From assembly GCA_023627715.1 (NCBI GenBank), contig JAMAHW010000014.1, positions 1-64,000 on the forward strand: a stretch of DNA of 64,000 nt, in the 5' to 3' direction. Shown here piece by piece: positions 43,238 to 54,167 of the stretch. The translations under genes and the position numbers were made by a program. Below the pieces are notes generated by a model, which was not told where the DNA came from, did not search any database, and was given only the letters and a program-made list of their open reading frames with translations. This stretch comes from Periconia sp. R9002 (taxonomy: Eukaryota > Ascomycota > Dothideomycetes > Pleosporales > Periconiaceae). Every line of letters starts with the position of its first letter. Positions within the stretch are counted from its first letter, which is position 1.

Positions 43238-44400
43238 TCATACATTCCTTCTCATCTCTAGTAGAGGATACATATCTGTGCTGAGACTTTTTAGATAATT
43301 ATTAATTGAATATCTCAAGCTGATCCCTACCGGCTTTGACGTCTTTAGTGAAGGTAGCCTTTCAACGTTGAATAGATCGTCCAGAAAATCTATGAGGTTT
43401 TTACAGCCACTCCACTTTCCAGGTCTCTCGAGACTGAAAACTTTGTTTTGCTCTCGTTGGGTTCTTATGAATTCGATCGTTTTCTTTTCGGCCGAGTGTA
43501 GACGCCCGTCCATACACTCGAGAAGCACGATGCCCAAATCGATCAAATCGCATTGTTGATCCTTTTCGTCTTTTCTCGAAGATTCAAAATCCGCTGTTCA
43601 TTGTAAGACCTCTTCTCGAGAAGCATGCGTTATATCAAAATTCTTACCAAGAACAATGCGAAGATCAGGCGTGGTGACTCGTATCGATTGGGTTGAGATC
43701 TGGTGATGAGTGATACAACACGAAGACAAAAAGACTACTGCATTGAACACCTGAAAATTAGCCTATAGATTGACGGTTCAGGCCTGACACCTACTGATTT
43801 TGCAATATGCTTTATGTGGTATTCCTCAAATTCAAGATGAACGTGGAGTAGTTCAGCCAGCGTGAAACGGCAAAATTCCATAGACAGATACATGTGATCG
43901 TGCTGCCAATAAGAACTTAGGAATCTGGCTATATTTTTGTGGGACAGACTTGGTAGAATGTTTTCAACAATCAAGCCGTCATTTCGGGACAGACGCTTCA
44001 CCATAATTAGGCCATATCGCCCGCGCTGGGCCCGGACAGTCCATTCGTTACCATTTTGTGTTAACTTCCCAAGCGTGTATATTGGATGCAGACTTCGTAG
44101 CGCTTTCCTTGCTGAGTGATAGGCTAAGGGAGTCGGAGTTGGAAAGCGCTGTTCTTCATTTGTAGAAGTTTTTAATGGTAGTGCGGGTGAAGGGGACGGG
44201 GATCTCGGGGCATTCGGGTACTCCTGTATTTTGTTCTCTTTGATCTCATTCTTTTGATTTTGGACTATCAGATGCGACTCTCTGGTTGGCAGTACTGGTC
44301 GATTTGGAAGTAGAGCTCGCTGAGGTCGAGGTAAACGGCTAAAAACCGACTCAAGTGCAGTATTGGTTGAGACGTCGAGCGTGTTTTGCATGGAGCTCAT
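43238..44400 (-). CDS. Kinase-like protein, probable pseudokinase
   Basis: Three exons: 44400-43795, 43750-43648 and 43593-43238 (introns 44 and 54 nt; phases 0 and 1), 354 aa. The first ~100 residues are Pro/Ser-rich and disordered. A kinase-like domain follows: LGKLTQNGNEWTVRAQRGRY, IMVKRLS with a possible ATP lysine, LPSLSHKNIARFLSSYWQ, and MYLSMEFCRFTLAELL. Where an active enzyme has HRD..N the sequence reads THHQISTQSIRV, and DFG is replaced by ADFESS. The C-lobe continues CDLIDLGIVLLECMDG. Loss of the catalytic Asp and the metal-binding motif argues for a pseudokinase. It lies 880 nt from the other atypical kinase gene, in the same orientation. Confidence 0.65.
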
Positions 44401-44697
44401 AGTTGCATTGTAACGTTGTTCTTTTCACTCAGAAGGATAGCTTGGACGGCTTTTACATGTACAAGGAGAGGAAGTTCTTCGGTAACGACTCGGAAGGAGG
44501 CCGATGCGTGCACGTGAGTGTGCCAATCAGATCAGATCTAGAAATCGAAATTCCAAATTTGGTAACTGCTAAAATGAGGTATACTAATCAACATTTCTGA
44601 GATTCAGGAAAACCCAATGTGACTTATAGGGCTAGCAAGAGTTACCTTTATCATAGACCCACAATGCCCTTGGATTTTGACAGACTATCTTTTCAAA
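44401..44697. other. Short intergenic stretch
   Basis: About 300 nt between the divergent pseudokinase and the coiled-coil protein; likely a shared promoter region. Confidence 0.3.
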
Positions 44698-45450
44698 ATG
44701 TCACCCAAGAAACTTCGCCAGGCTTTTCATCCGTTGCGACCGAAGCGACCAGTGGACGATCCACCGCTTGACTTTGATCAAGGCCTCGTTTTACCAAGTA
44801 TAGAAGATCCAGACAGCCTACCATCTGCGACGCATGTAGTACAATCTGTTGAATCTCAGGCCACTATCGATCCTCGCACTTTCGTTGATCTTCCAGTCCC
44901 TGTCGAACCTCCAGTTCTTGTTGAACCTCCACCGCTTTCAGTACACCAGCAGGTCCATGCCGGACCGTCCTCTTTGTATTCTGCAGGGCAACCTTCGCCA
45001 GCGCATGCAGCGGTAGTGTCACAAACAAGTTCGACGCCTACGCTGAGTTCAGTGCAGCCAGAGCCTGTGGAGATTTCTCCTCCGGTGATAAATCATCCTG
45101 GCCCATGGCCATCAGAAGTTGCCAACAACAATAGCACCATGTGGTTGTTGCCGCCTTATACCGACCAATCGTCTGCAATCGCCTCACTGTTGAGAACAGA
45201 AATCCAGTCACATAACATAACAAAGGAAATGCTCCACACTACCGAACAGCGAAGACTTGATGCTGTAGGACGCTGCGGGCGACTAGAGGCAGATGTGAAT
45301 GTATTGAATATTGCTTACACTAAAACTTCAACCTCACTGCAGAAGTGCGCCGAAGAGTTCGCTCGGCTATGCGCGGAATACTCACGCGTTTCCGCGGAGA
45401 ACACGCAATTGAAAGATAGCGCGCTAAAGTCACAAGTAAGACCTATTTAA
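44698..45450 (+). CDS. Proline-rich protein with C-terminal coiled coil
   Basis: 250 aa from the ATG at 44698 (MSPKKLRQAFHPLRPKRPVD). Residues ~55-135 are Pro/Ser/Val-rich, including VDLPVPVEPPVLVEPPPL. Residues ~165-245 form a coiled coil (LEADVNVLNIAYTKTSTSLQ). At the end, AAG TCA CAA is followed by GTAAGA, a good donor, so the last residues may be spliced to a short exon near 45505-45555. I do not recognise a family and assign no function. A scaffold role would be a guess. Confidence 0.55.
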   Translation: MSPKKLRQAFHPLRPKRPVDDPPLDFDQGLVLPSIEDPDSLPSATHVVQSVESQATIDPRTFVDLPVPVEPPVLVEPPPLSVHQQVHAGPSSLYSAGQPSPAHAAVVSQTSSTPTLSSVQPEPVEISPPVINHPGPWPSEVANNNSTMWLLPPYTDQSSAIASLLRTEIQSHNITKEMLHTTEQRRLDAVGRCGRLEADVNVLNIAYTKTSTSLQKCAEEFARLCAEYSRVSAENTQLKDSALKSQVRPI

Positions 45451-45936
45451 ACCATTTGAGTAAGTACCCGCTAACATGTAACTACGTTATGGAAGATTTA
45501 TGAAGGCATACAAAGTCACAGCGTCAGCGCCAGCGCCACATTTGAACCAGGAAAGGCTGACTCAAGTCCAGTGGATCCGTGGTCTCATAGTCCAGAGTCT
45601 TGTGAATCCTGTTTCTCTCCTGCAATGTAAAGTGCAATAGGTAATTATCAATAATAATATCATAAAGTGATTAACTAGTTATGAATGTAATTAATTAAAA
45701 CGTTTTTGGCAGAGATTCAAATCTGTGCAATTTCTTCTATGGCGATATTCGGTGCATACGTTGATGTAATTAGTGAAAAGCGGCAGGCACCCTTATCACA
45801 TGTGATTGATATAATTAAACACTAGGCGCGCCGAATCGTCATGTAGTTACCCATGTGTCATCCCCCTGTAACGTTGCCTCAAAGTGTTGCCTAAATGAGG
45901 TTCTGCCAAGCTTTCCCTGCCCCGCTATATAATAGA
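45451..45936. other. AT-rich intergenic stretch
   Basis: Contains ttaactagttatgaatgtaa near 45671 and a terminus-like repeat (separate entry). No gene. Confidence 0.3.
45828..45875. repeat. Single terminus related to the 13.7-kb MITE
   Basis: CGCCGAATCGTCATGTAGTT then ACCCATGTGTCATCCCCCTGTA corresponds to the right arm of the 13704-13864 element (CCCGAATCGTCACTTCCCG, ATGTGTCATCCCTCTGTAC). No second arm is visible nearby, so it is a solo end or a truncated copy. Confidence 0.6.
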
Positions 45937-46383
45937 GCATCTTGGGCATCAACCGAACGACAGGTCGCGAACGTTACGAGCAATCCTATCCGATGGTAAA
46001 GACCCTTTGATTTAAATCGGCGATGTTGCTAACAACATCAACTTAAAGGCCTTGTTCGCCCGAAGAATGATGTTTGAGCTTGCCGTGGGGGAAATGCACC
46101 CTGTGAGACTATGCTAACTGCTGCGCAGGATTTCTACGATCAAGACCTGACTGCCAAGGAGGCCGAAGAGATCGACTTTGAAAATGGTTTACCAACTCCG
46201 CACCGAACTGATGGTAAAGATGGGATGGTTTATTGGCGGCATTGCGAAGTTACAGTTATGAAGACCGTTGACGACGAACTGGAAATTATTCGAAAATTGC
46301 AGAGGCCCATGGGCAAGGGTTTATTGAAATCGGGTTTAACACTTGTGTTCTTTGGTGAAGGCGGTAGGATAGTGGAGGAATAA
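45937..46383 (+). pseudogene. 5'-truncated gene fragment of unknown family
   Basis: A coding trail without an upstream ATG: ILGINRTTGRERYEQSYPM, a well-formed intron (45996-46048, GTAAAG...GCTAAC...AAAG), ALFARRMMFELAVGEMHP, then after 26 nt with intron-like signals DFYDQDLTAKEAEEIDFENG, ending at LVFFGEGGRIVEE. Phases agree if the 26 nt are removed. The 5' end stops at a TAG near 45934. It is either a gene fragment or a frameshifted relic. I do not recognise a function. The downstream frame alone (46111-46383) would be a 90-residue ORF. Confidence 0.45.
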
Positions 46384-46488
46384 TGCATGCATTATGAAGG
46401 GAACAAACAAGGACACGGAATCAAGTGCTTGGGTACGGTGAATGATATATATATCTCTGCGACAAACTTCAACGATTCGAATCTAAGG

Positions 46489-47670
46489 CTATGGATGAGG
46501 GAACAACTCATAATATATCGCCCAGCAGGAATCAAAATCTAATACAATATCGAGCCTGCCGTCTTCCGAGTCTTGACTTGGGATCATTGTATGAATACAC
46601 TCTGTCAACGATATTCCTTCTCTTATCTCGGCCTTTCGCTTTACACCTTTTCGTACCGCTTGAAAAACCTTCACACCGAGAAATTGCTCCGAAGCTTCAT
46701 CACTTACGCCAGAGAGGACAGCGCCCTCAGGACGAATCCTTGTCCCGTTCGGCATTATGATGTACCGGAATAAGCCATGTGTTTCTATGCCAGTGCCAAA
46801 CAAATTTGATGCAAGTTTTCCGACATGATTGTTCATGATAAGGATACTCACAAGACAGCTATATGGCGCCCGAGGGTTGGATGTACCTTCTAAGAATGAG
46901 AAGGACAAAGATGCCGTATCGTCAGACATGCGTCGAATTGAATTACACAAATCTGAGGGGAAAACGCGAGCCAAATTTGCCCACAACGGTCCTGTCGTGC
47001 GTTGCATGGTGTGGGGTGACAAGTCCACAAAAACAGACTGTGCCGATGAACTAGTTGATGTCGGCATTGATGTTAACTGCTGCGATATGACATCAGAAGA
47101 GCCCGATGTACTACTTGGATGAAAGGCGCCGGGCGGCTTCTGGGATGTGTCCTGCGGAGCTTTCCAAGAAGGGATACTGGCTGATAGATTGAGCGGTATC
47201 GTTTGTGTTACTTCAAGGGCAACACTAGAGGGGTCTGATTCGCGAGATTGCTGAGACAGATTGGTTTTGTTTTGCAGTTGGACCTTACGGATGAAGACGT
47301 CGATCTGCTGTATTATAGATCTATGAGGTTTGACATGAACAAGTGTTTGGGCTACTATCACTTTATCTTCCTCCGGATTTTTGTCCAAACTACGCAGGCA
47401 TTTCTTAGCTCTTCTATTCCCACGTCCAAGCATTAAGGCGAAAAATGCCTGGACGCCATACTTGACGAATACCTCCGCCGTGTGATCTTGTGCCGTCTTT
47501 CCGCCCCCAGATAGTGCTCGTTTATAGAAGTCCCCGGAGTATTTAGGGTTTCTGTCCCGGGAGAATGGTTCCGTAAGTAGACTGGAAAGAAGTGTCGAAC
47601 AATCTTCTACAACTTGGTTATCGCGACGTGTAGGCATTGATTTGCTTTTCAGCGGATAAGCTAGCAACAT
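46489..47670 (-). CDS. Hypothetical fungal protein
   Basis: 393 aa as an uninterrupted frame with an ATG at 47670; a second in-frame ATG (MPTRRDNQVV) at 47637 is an alternative. N-terminal half: helical, FYKRALSGGGKTAQDHTAEV and YGVQAFFALMLGRGNRRAKK. Middle: Ser/Thr/Pro-rich and probably disordered. C-terminal part: GLFRYIIMPNGTRIRPEGAV and GRLDIVLDFDSCWAIYYELF. The phrase SCLVSILIMNNHVGKLAS near residue 275 could be a retained small intron (GTGAGTATCC...), in frame. No family recognised. It lies in the same accessory region as the DUF3723 gene. Confidence 0.5.
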   Translation of the reverse strand: MLLAYPLKSKSMPTRRDNQVVEDCSTLLSSLLTEPFSRDRNPKYSGDFYKRALSGGGKTAQDHTAEVFVKYGVQAFFALMLGRGNRRAKKCLRSLDKNPEEDKVIVAQTLVHVKPHRSIIQQIDVFIRKVQLQNKTNLSQQSRESDPSSVALEVTQTIPLNLSASIPSWKAPQDTSQKPPGAFHPSSTSGSSDVISQQLTSMPTSTSSSAQSVFVDLSPHTMQRTTGPLWANLARVFPSDLCNSIRRMSDDTASLSFSFLEGTSNPRAPYSCLVSILIMNNHVGKLASNLFGTGIETHGLFRYIIMPNGTRIRPEGAVLSGVSDEASEQFLGVKVFQAVRKGVKRKAEIREGISLTECIHTMIPSQDSEDGRLDIVLDFDSCWAIYYELFPHP

Positions 47671-48342
47671 TTGAGGTTAGCTTGTGGATGAGATAAAGTG
47701 CAAGAATGGGTACTTACAGAGAGATAGAGCCCCGTTTGCTGGTAGCAGAATTGACCAAGAACGCGATTCGATGCAGTGCAAGGTTGAAGGGAGGGGAGGA
47801 CAGTCCGCCTTGTGGGGAGCTTGCCAAGAGATCCATTACTAATACATCAAATTGCACGTGATACGTAGCAATGGTAACATTGATTACATATAAGGTTTAA
47901 ATACATAATTACATGGAAACCCTCTTTTACTACATACATCAATGGTACTTGGATAATTACCTCTAAATGAACGTGCTCAGGTCTACAACGAATTGGTAAA
48001 TCAAAGTGTTTTCTTCTTCGCAATTGATGGCAGTGGTGTAATCAGTTACGGTATCAACACTGGTTTGAATCTCAGGTAACGTGCTTGGCTGACGAATTGG
48101 TAAATAAGGCTAGGAAAAGCGGTTAAGTACAGCAAAATCCAGTAACTAGTTAAGTACTCAAGGGCTGTTGGGTAGGTTCCATCCCGCACCAACAGGCTCT
48201 TTTATGCCAGATATCATTTGGCAATTAAAATTCCAATTACCTCCTATTTTTTCTAGGCAACCATTGGATTTAGTACGGTAACCTCTCTCTTCTAAAAGGC
48301 GAGAAGCTTCAAGAGTGCATAGTTAGCATTGTTGAGGCATCT
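47671..48342. other. AT-rich intergenic stretch
   Basis: No gene. taactagttaagtactcaag near 48144 repeats the phrase seen at 41030, 43067 and 45671. Confidence 0.35.
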
Positions 48343-49811
48343 TCAAAGAATTCTTAGCATACCTATTCCAAAATATGCTGTTCATAGAAATATTTATTAG
48401 CTTATCCTTGGTTTAGTATGAGCTAGCTTACTGTATGAGTCTAGTATATGTTACTCTCTGTTTCAATAAGTTGCAAACGCTTACATAGTCTTACCAGCAT
48501 TATTCCATCCCATCTCATCCTTTAGCTTCCAAACGTTCTTCCATCCATAGCCTTTTTCTAAACCCACTTGGTAATCAAATGTCTTATACCTATTCGGATA
48601 CTTCTGATTTATTTCATTGGTAGGTTCCTCTGGAGAGAATCTCCATTCAGGCGTTACAGCGTGAGTCATCTACCCTAATTAGCGTAACATAAATTTTAAT
48701 ATAAAACTATTAGGTTACCTCATGAAATAACGTCATCTCGAATAAGTCCTTGTAGTTATCTATATTTAGATACCTGTCTAGCCCTGCCTTCTTTCTGCGA
48801 CTGTATAGCATCCTGAACTTATTAATAATACCCTCGGTCTCAATTTTCTTGAGATCTCCTAAAGTTTGCTTATTTGGCTTCTGGTTAAGCTGGATTATAG
48901 TTAGACAATTTTATGCATCATTAGAAAGGACAACCTACGAGTCTAAAGAATCTCTATGCGTAGATTGTAATCAGTATATGTTACGCGCCCTATAGCGTTT
49001 GAATACTCACTAACAAAAATTAGTCTACCAATACTCAATGCTAGAATCAACTCACCTGGACATATTTGTATTCCGACATAATAATCCGTGCGTGGTGGAC
49101 TCGTGAAACCTAGTATATTCCCGTTGCTATTAAGACATTTGTCGTACCAGTCGTTCGGTATAGTACCCTCCATATTGGAGATTTTATTACGATAACTGCT
49201 GTTATCAGGCATTGGTGTCCATCGGTTCAAGTCACAATAGAATACCTCCGCTATTTAGCACCCTGCATAATTTGTGATACCATTTTCGAATTAGGAATGC
49301 TTACTATGCCGCCTTCACTTATACTTTTACGGTCATCATAGCCGCGAGCATCAAGAGGTATGGCTCTAGGGTCATCCGTTGGATTTTTGAACTGTTCGAG
49401 GATATAGCCTAAGGTATCTCTCACTATGCTGAACTTCTTTGTAGTTGTAACCTGGAAAGTATGTTTTCTTTGAAGGCTTATATTAAACGCAGTCCCGAAA
49501 ATTCGAGCAGCCATATCTCTCGTTTCTTTCTCTGGGAACACCCATTCCACAGCTTCCCCCAGCTGAGCTGGTTCTGGTGGAGTACCTATTGCTACTAGAG
49601 CTGATTCAGCCATGAGGAATGCTTCCTTCATACCCTTTTTAAACAGGTCTTTTTGAGCTTTATTAACTACTTAGTATAAAGTTGCATAACGATATGATAT
49701 TGACTTACAATCACAGGAAACATCTAGGTACCATCCATTCCCGTAACCGTAAGCTAAGGAAGGCAACAAATAGAGGTAGATAAGGAAGAAGTATACAGAA
49801 TAGGGTAGCAT
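48343..49811 (-). pseudogene. Secreted zincin-type metallopeptidase, one-base lesion
   Basis: Exon 1 (49811-49709) starts with a hydrophobic signal peptide (MLPYSVYFFLIYLYLLPSL) and YGNGWYLDVSCD. It joins exon 2 (from 49657, SQKDLFKKGMKEAFLMAESA) in phase. Further exons give VFYCDLNRWTP, YYVGIQICPG, then KDLFEMTLFHE spliced to MTHAVTPEWRF, making the zinc motif HEMTH. YGWKNVWKLK and a last exon (48377-48343, AAYFGIGMLRIL) complete it. The layout matches a fungal secreted deuterolysin-like family. Between VSQIMQGAK and AEVFYCDL the frame slips at AAATAGCGG, where one base seems lost, so the gene is probably dead. An intron near 48900 is not resolved. Confidence 0.65.
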
Positions 49812-52279
49812 GGCAGTGATTAAGATGTTGGTCCGAACAATGGTAAAACAGATTGACTGTAAAGTGAACATGCAAATGGGTTAGGAAAGAGTCTTAGAAG
49901 TGAACAATAGCGGATTGGATCGTTTGGGAGGCTTAAGGTGTTACTATTTCGCGTGGTGTACATTAGCCAAGCCTGAACTCCAGTTGTAGCTTTCCGTAAA
50001 GCTAGAGCTGGACACGTTTCTGAGATTAATTTTCCCTACGTAACCCAGAAAATACACGACTTTTTGAATTTCGAATTTCGAACTGATCCTCAGAGTATTG
50101 ATACCCTGGGTAACGACACAGGCAGGGGGAAACACTTGGTCACGTCCTCGGCTCCCGGAAAATACAAGCGCAACTGTAAAATAGAAAGTCGAAAATTTCC
50201 ATTAAACAGGAAAAGGCGAACGTAAAACATAAGAATGGCGAACGTAGGTTGGAAACTCAGAATTGATTTTCTGTTAAACGGAAAATGGCGAACGTAAAAC
50301 GGAAGGTTGGAAACTTAGAATTGATTTTCTGTCAAACGGAAAATGGCGAACGTGAAACAGAAAGTCGAAATCTTAGAATTGGATTTCCGTTAAACGGAAA
50401 ACAGACGAATGGAAAACAGACGAACAAAAAATAGTAGTGGTGACTTCTCACAATTACAGTAATGCCGACACAGTTTACGCAACCCTTCCGCTTCCGCGGT
50501 CTGCGGGCGGCTTACTTTTTACAGATAGATAGCCGATGCTGAAAATTTTACAAGCCAAGATTTCTGTAACCTGAAATCATTTTTCAAAAATTCGATACCT
50601 ACAGGGTAAATTTGCAAATAACGACCACCCGCCCTCTTGGCTGCAGTAGGTAAGGTATTGGGGGCGGATCTCGGATGGCATGGGGGCGGATGTTGGATGG
50701 CAACAGCTAGTAGTACCACTAAACCACAAGCCCCAGGCCCAATTTGGATAAGATATGATTTTTTTTTACTAGTAAAAATATTTATATAGTTAATCTTGAG
50801 AAGAGGCTAGAAATGAAACTGACGATTCGCTCGTGAAATCCGAACCCCCCCTTTTTTGTAAATGCGGGGGACCAAACTATGATTTCCCGAGCTAGCAAAA
50901 GCAAAACCCCGCATCTGTCCCCCTTTGAGGAGGGTGCAAAACTTACGCCAAGAGTTTGATGCTACGGGATTTTTATACCCGCAAACTACCATCCCACAAG
51001 GAGAGGGTCTTTGTGACTGCCAGACAGCTTGTTTTCGGATTTGGACCAATGTGTGAGGTGTTCGGCATGATTGCTCTCCTCTCTCTATCTAGCACTTGAA
51101 TACCACGATAAAAATTATAGGGGAATTACATCTAAATCCACCTAGCTCAATCCAACACACGCTGGATGTACATGTACACTTGAGATATTGTCGACGCAAA
51201 CAAAACCCATCTACTTAATAGCAATAGTAAATCTGTCTAATTCGCAACCAGAATAATCGGCATCTAACATAATTATACAAAATATAGGGTTTTTATCTGT
51301 GCTTTGGATCCATCACAAACATCAAGGCCAGAATACATATCTCATCGTCGTGCGTAGCATACTTAAGAACTGCCTCTCTATACGCAAGCCAGTACAATCG
51401 TCCTAGGAAAAAAGGGAGCGTGACAGCTGCGCATTGACAAAGAATGGGAAATATATACGTACATACGATGAGTCGGTAAACACGGTATATGCTAGCCGTA
51501 CCATTGAAGTACTGCTCAATATTCGATTTCGAAAAAACCTGCTACAACGACCCCCGGAAAGCGATATCCACAAGCAAAAAAGCAATGAGAGAGTGCCCAT
51601 GCATACGTTGTTTGATCTTCAATTGAGAGCTACCTACACAGCAGTGTGTCTATTCATTTACAACCAGATCCCAAAGGGTCTGTTTAATCTCTCTCTGTGT
51701 TCATTTGTATTTCCTCCGCGAAAACCAAAAAGAAAAACACCAATGGCAGTTGTCCTGCCAATCCTGACTGACCGCAAAACATTACCCAAGGACAAAAAGC
51801 CGCGTCCATTCATCACTATGCAAGTTTTTGAAGAACGACAAAGGAAGAAGAAAGGAAGGGGGGAGAGGAGGAAAAGAGGAAAAGGACAGTAACAACCAAT
51901 CTTTTCCGTGAAGCTTTTTTTTTTTTTTGCTTTTTTCCCAACCAGGACCGTGACTTTTGTTTTTCCTTTGATTGATTTGAAAAACCCGGCGAGGGAAACC
52001 CCGCGTTACTGTCGAGAAACAAGCAAAAATAGAAGAGTGATAAAGAAAACAAGGTCAGAAGCATAGTTCCATCTAAAGGAATTTCGATTCATGACAATGC
52101 ATCATAGGTAGGGGAAGAAGGGCGGCTGTTTCTTGATAGGGCATCCATGGTGTCAAGAAGTCGTGTCGTCATTCTATACGTCCCATCGGTCACCTATGTA
52201 CGAAAGCCTACAACACCATCGCGCCTGTTTCTCGCCTGGGCGCGTGGTTTCGTGCAAGTAAGTTTGATACAAGTCGAGG
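49812..52279. other. Large intergenic gap at the compartment border
   Basis: About 2.5 kb with no convincing gene. It holds a 58-bp tandem repeat (separate entry), a G-rich duplicated phrase (gggggcgga...ggatggca, twice at 50654-50702), a poly-T/poly-A patch at 50760 and 51918, and on its right side the probable 3' untranslated region of the Snf1 beta gene. Small open frames at 50519-50719, 50807-51049 and 51434-51892 show no protein features. Confidence 0.4.
50200..50412. repeat. Tandem repeat, 58-bp unit, about 4 copies
   Basis: Units starting aaacggaaaatggcgaacgt recur at 50276, 50334 and 50392 (58 nt apart), with a more diverged copy to the left from about 50200. Each has a middle ttagaattgattttctgt. 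Non-coding. Confidence 0.8.
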
Positions 52280-54167
52280 CTATTGGGCGCCGGCCTCTTC
52301 AGCTCGCGGTTTATACATGATAGTAGTGAGAAACTAGATTTGTAAGCTTGCGATCAAAATATGTGAGATTGAGCAAATTGACCTTTTGTTTGTACCGTGT
52401 TGTAGCACTAGTAGCAAGGATATTATCCTTGATGCTGCTGGTCGCCAAATGGTTCAGAACGGTGTGGTTGGGCATTATCAATACGCTGCTGTCGTCCTTC
52501 ATCGGCGTAATCCCGTTCAGAATGCTCTTGTTTAGGAACATTGGCAGGGACGGTGGGGTAGGCAGTACACCCGCTGCCGCATTAGCCCGTGCAAACCTCC
52601 GCGACTCCTCGGGGGCGTCGAGATCGAGCAAATAGCGCGGTATCTCCGAGTGATACTTCTTCGGTGATGGAGGCTGCACTTTCGGCTTTGGCTCTGGGAG
52701 AGGGGGAGGAATGGGTTGGACGCCCGCAGGCGCTGGTGCTATCTGCGGCGGACGATAGCCGTCGGCAGGTCGCGGCAGTTGAGCGGGTACTGGATCTGTC
52801 TTTTTTTCTGCCACAGGCTCGGGTTCTTGAGCTTTCACATCTCGTACTACTTCGATATAATTGACGAGGATGTTCGTATAGTCTACGGCGGTTGGAAGCT
52901 TGTCGGATGTCCGCATATCGTTGTCAACAATGAACATGAGATGATGGGTGCCAGGCGTGATGTGGACATAGGCGGATAACGCATTTTTCTTCTTGCTCGG
53001 GCCACTACAAAAGAAAAAGTCAGTGCTGTCAGTGTGCAGTGTAACAATTAATATCAGGCAGAAGGGCAAGGTACAGACAGCTAGAACGCTGCAAGGCCGA
53101 GTCGATCAGGCTGAAATGATTGCTCGAGTTTCGGGAAGGTTGCATAAAACAACAGCCACACACACGGGTAGGCGCAGCAGCATGGATCAAGGGAATTGTC
53201 ATAGCAAACAATGAACTCACTTTGCATGCAACCTGTATTTGCGATCCCATCCTGCAAATGTGCCCGTGACGTAGACACGTTCTCCGGGACCTTCCCATTC
53301 CACTATGGTAGGCACCGTTTCCTTACCCTGGGGGTCCTTGAACTCGTCACCCAGGTCATCGTCGTCGGCCGTGGTGCTGCTGAGCATGGACGAGCGGCGC
53401 GGGAAAGCACCCTCAATTTCATGGTGGTCAATAGGGCTCGCGAGATCGGTGGGGGCGATGATGGGAGAGCCTGGGGTATGCGGTTCTTCCTCGATGGGCA
53501 GCGGGAGGCGGGGCGGCCGACTGTAGTGAGATGAGGGCACAATGTAGCCCTCCTGCGAGGCATCTGCGGGTTCCAGCGACGATGCAGCTTCCGTCCGACT
53601 AGCAACTGTATTCGCATCTTCACGAGGGGCTGCAGGCACATCGACGGGCCGCGTCTGGGGGGACGGAGCGTGGGCGTCCTTGTCTTCGACTGGTTTCGGT
53701 TTCGGCGGGGTGAAGGCGGGGGGCTGCGGCTGCGACGGTTGCGAGGGAGCATGTGGATGGGACTGGGATTTGTCCGTGTGGAAGGCGTGTGCCTTGTGGC
53801 GGCTCTGCTCGTTGCCCATTTTGTCTTCGAAGGATGGCGACTTGAGGGAGTCTTGGGCGGCGGCGCGCAGGTGGTGGGCGACGGCAGCGGTGGTACTGGA
53901 CGTGGTTCGTGCCCTGCTGCGAGGCCTCAGCGAGGAAGCGCTCTCCAAGGACTCGGAGGGCGGGGCGGCACTGGCTTTTGCGGTGCTCAATGCCTGGATG
54001 GACTCGCGGCGGCGTGGATTGGGGTGGCCGAAGGGGCGATCATAGTGGTGATAGTGATGGGTATTGCTCGCAGTCGAGTGAGCATGTGCCGATGTCACGT
54101 TGGGTGAGTGCGGGCTACTCGTGGCCGTGGTGGGGGTGGGCGGATGGCTGCTCTGCTGGTTCCCCAT
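52280..54167 (-). CDS. Snf1/AMPK beta subunit (Gal83/Sip2 type)
   Basis: Three exons: 54167-53221, 53004-52383 and 52333-52280 (introns 216 and 49 nt), 540 aa. It starts MGNQQSS, a good N-myristoylation signal. The first ~270 residues are low-complexity. A carbohydrate-binding CBM48/AMPK1_CBM domain follows (IVEWEGPGERVYVTGTFAGW, then YRLHAKNGPSKKKNALSAYV across the first intron, and HHLMFIVDNDMRTS). The C-terminal AMPKBI part (HTVLNHLATSSIK, SATTRYKQK) is completed by the tiny last exon FLTTIMYKPRAEEAGAQ, which decides the third exon. It scaffolds the Snf1 kinase with its gamma subunit, controls localisation and mediates release from glucose repression. Intact and ordinary. Confidence 0.93.

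Noticed and set aside
1..52000. Direct call of a Starship element
   Set aside because: No DUF3435 captain, no element boundaries and no target duplication are visible in the window, so only cargo-like families can be noted.
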